Assembly: GCF_020523605.1 (NCBI RefSeq)
Contig: NZ_JAJAQI010000024.1
Span: 25,537 to 89,536 of the forward strand
DNA: 64,000 nucleotides
DNA from: Roseicella aerolata
Lineage (GTDB): Bacteria > Pseudomonadota > Alphaproteobacteria > Acetobacterales > Acetobacteraceae
Direction: 5' to 3'
The notes beneath the pieces are model-generated. The model had not been told where the DNA came from. It searched no databases and saw only the letters and a program-made list of their open reading frames with translations. How positions within the stretch are numbered: position 1 is the first letter of the stretch; each line of letters begins with the position of its first letter. The translations under genes and the position numbers were made by a program. Positions 62,884 to 64,000 of this stretch are shown one piece after another.

Positions 62884-63450
62884 TCAGGCTGTCGCCAGTG
62901 CCAGCTGCTCGTTGATCCTGGCAATCGCGGCCACCTTGTCCGTCCCCTCGACGGCCGCGATCTCACAGGCGAGGCGATCAAGCGCCGTCTCGTAGATGGC
63001 ACGCTCGGAATAGCTCTGCAGGCCCGCGATCGCGTTGCGCCCGAGATCGCGGACGACCTCGGCGACGACGCGCGGGTCGCCGCTGTTGATCTTCGCCTGG
63101 TACTCCTGGGCCCGCCTTGCCCAGACGACCTTCGCCGACCTCGCGCGACCCTGCAGGACGGCCAGCGCCTCGTCGATGAGCGCCCGGGAGGCGATGCGCC
63201 GAAGACCGATGCTGCGGACCTTGTTGGACGGCACGCGGAGCGTCAGCTGCACCTCATCGAAGGCGACATGGACGAATTCCAGGCTGAATCCGGAGACCTC
63301 CTCGACCGCGATGCGCGCGACGTACCCGACACCATGCGCGGGATGCATCACCCGGTCACCGGTGTCCAGTACCTCGCCAGCCACCTCCGCCGTCCACTCG
63401 CGTGGTGTCCCGCCAGGAACGTGCCTGTTGGCCATCGCCGTCGTCTTCAT
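62884..63450 (-). CDS. CarD-family transcriptional regulator (copy 2)
   Basis: 188 residues. DTGDRVMHPAHGVGYVARIA is the CarD N-terminal motif, followed by FVHVAFDEVQLTLRVPSNKV and the helical part with ARSAKVVWARRAQEYQAKIN, SGDPRVVAEVVRDLGRNAIA and SYSERAIYETALDRLACEIA. It aligns along its length with copy 1 at 59837-60433 (both have SGDPRxVAEVxRDLG and a SxSE block). GGGAG nine bases upstream fixes the ATG at 63450. It lies upstream of the S1 gene on the same strand; the 288 bases between show no clear structure. Confidence 0.88.
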   Translation of the reverse strand: MKTTAMANRHVPGGTPREWTAEVAGEVLDTGDRVMHPAHGVGYVARIAVEEVSGFSLEFVHVAFDEVQLTLRVPSNKVRSIGLRRIASRALIDEALAVLQGRARSAKVVWARRAQEYQAKINSGDPRVVAEVVRDLGRNAIAGLQSYSERAIYETALDRLACEIAAVEGTDKVAAIARINEQLALATA

Positions 63451-64000
63451 GCCGAGCAACTCCCACCATGAGGTCCCGCCAGCAGCGGGCTCGCCGCGCG
63501 TGGGTCCTTGCCCGGCGCGACCAGGACGCCGCCGGACTCCCTGCCGGGAATATGGTATAGGGAAGGGCAGATTGCATCCTTGCCTTTGGTTCAATGGTCC
63601 ATTGCGGATTGCCGCCTTGTGCGAAGCGGGCCATAGGCGCTCGATGCCGCCGGCCCAGCCTCGGACTCCATGGGGATATCCGATGGATCGCCGGAGATCC
63701 CGGCCGCTGGCGGTTCGCCTGCCGCAGCGCTGAGGTCATCCCGCCCGCTGTCCTCCGGCACTCATGCCCTGCCCATCCCGGCAGGTGAGAAACAGGTCCG
63801 GCAGGTTAGCCCCGGCCCGCCCGATGCCGTAACTTCCCGAATTGGGTTGCAGCATGTGCGGCGATACCCCATGTTACATCCGTCAGCCTCGTTTGGTTCG
63901 GCCTGCTCTCCATAGCTCGTGATCGAGCGCCGAGCCCGGTGTCCGTCTCCCCTCGATGTTCGATCCGCCCGGCAATGTCGCGGGGCGGTACCTATTTCTA
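63451..64000. other. Right-end stretch without recognised gene
   Basis: 550 bases to the window end. Frames here lack protein-like composition and I see no repeat or hairpin of note. The sequence TATACC near 63555, read leftward, could be part of a promoter for the CarD-like gene. Confidence 0.5.

Overview
The window is very G+C-rich, densely coded DNA of an alphaproteobacterium, most likely a Roseomonas-like member of the Acetobacteraceae. The grounds are the base composition, a class I lysyl-tRNA synthetase paired with MprF, a CuyA-like PLP enzyme, a LexA box of the alphaproteobacterial type and CarD-family regulators. The genus is inference. I saw no rRNA, tRNA or CRISPR array.

Layout. 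Bases 1-23.4 kb hold ordinary chromosomal genes: yicC (cut by the window start), an SDR, an FtsX/YbbP-type permease, a Bax-inhibitor-1 protein, a CDF metal exporter, a zinc alcohol dehydrogenase, a polysaccharide flippase, a TerB protein, a DinG-type helicase, a Baeyer-Villiger-type monooxygenase, a META/YbaY protein overlapping a CuyA-like lyase, asd, and the pair lysK-mprF, in which MprF carries only a short remnant of its synthetase domain.

Bases 24.1-37.3 kb hold a compact phage-derived block: an S24 (LexA-like) repressor, a divergent two-gene operon behind a perfect GTTC-N7-GTTC SOS box, then portal, scaffold, capsid, tail tubular A, tail tubular B, small internal protein, tailspike, small-terminase-position protein, large terminase, holin-like protein and SleB endolysin. 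This is the gene order of the T7 virion region. No integrase, phage polymerase, replication genes or T7 gp15/gp16-type ejection proteins are present, and every frame is open. It is the best candidate for an undescribed system: an SOS-controlled, podovirus-derived particle, either a gene-transfer-agent-like or other domesticated element, or a defective prophage.

Bases 37.5-64 kb are chromosomal again: a DUF952 protein, a PAS-GGDEF-EAL protein, an EamA exporter, pyrD, a HAD-IIA phosphatase, an FG-GAP repeat protein, two small paralogous membrane proteins (one frameshifted), a Tat-exported metallo-beta-lactamase-fold protein, an amidase, a PNPOx-like protein divergent from a MocR regulator, a degenerate IS701-like transposase, adenine deaminase, topoisomerase III, MscL convergent with a hybrid histidine kinase, and a cluster in which two CarD-family regulators flank an S1-type ribosomal protein.

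Two families of dispersed intergenic repeats run through the non-phage parts: a composite element of about 100 bp ending in a near-perfect palindrome around GCGGATTGCGTTCA, and an element of about 80 bp found in inverted orientation at 38.0 and 43.5 kb.
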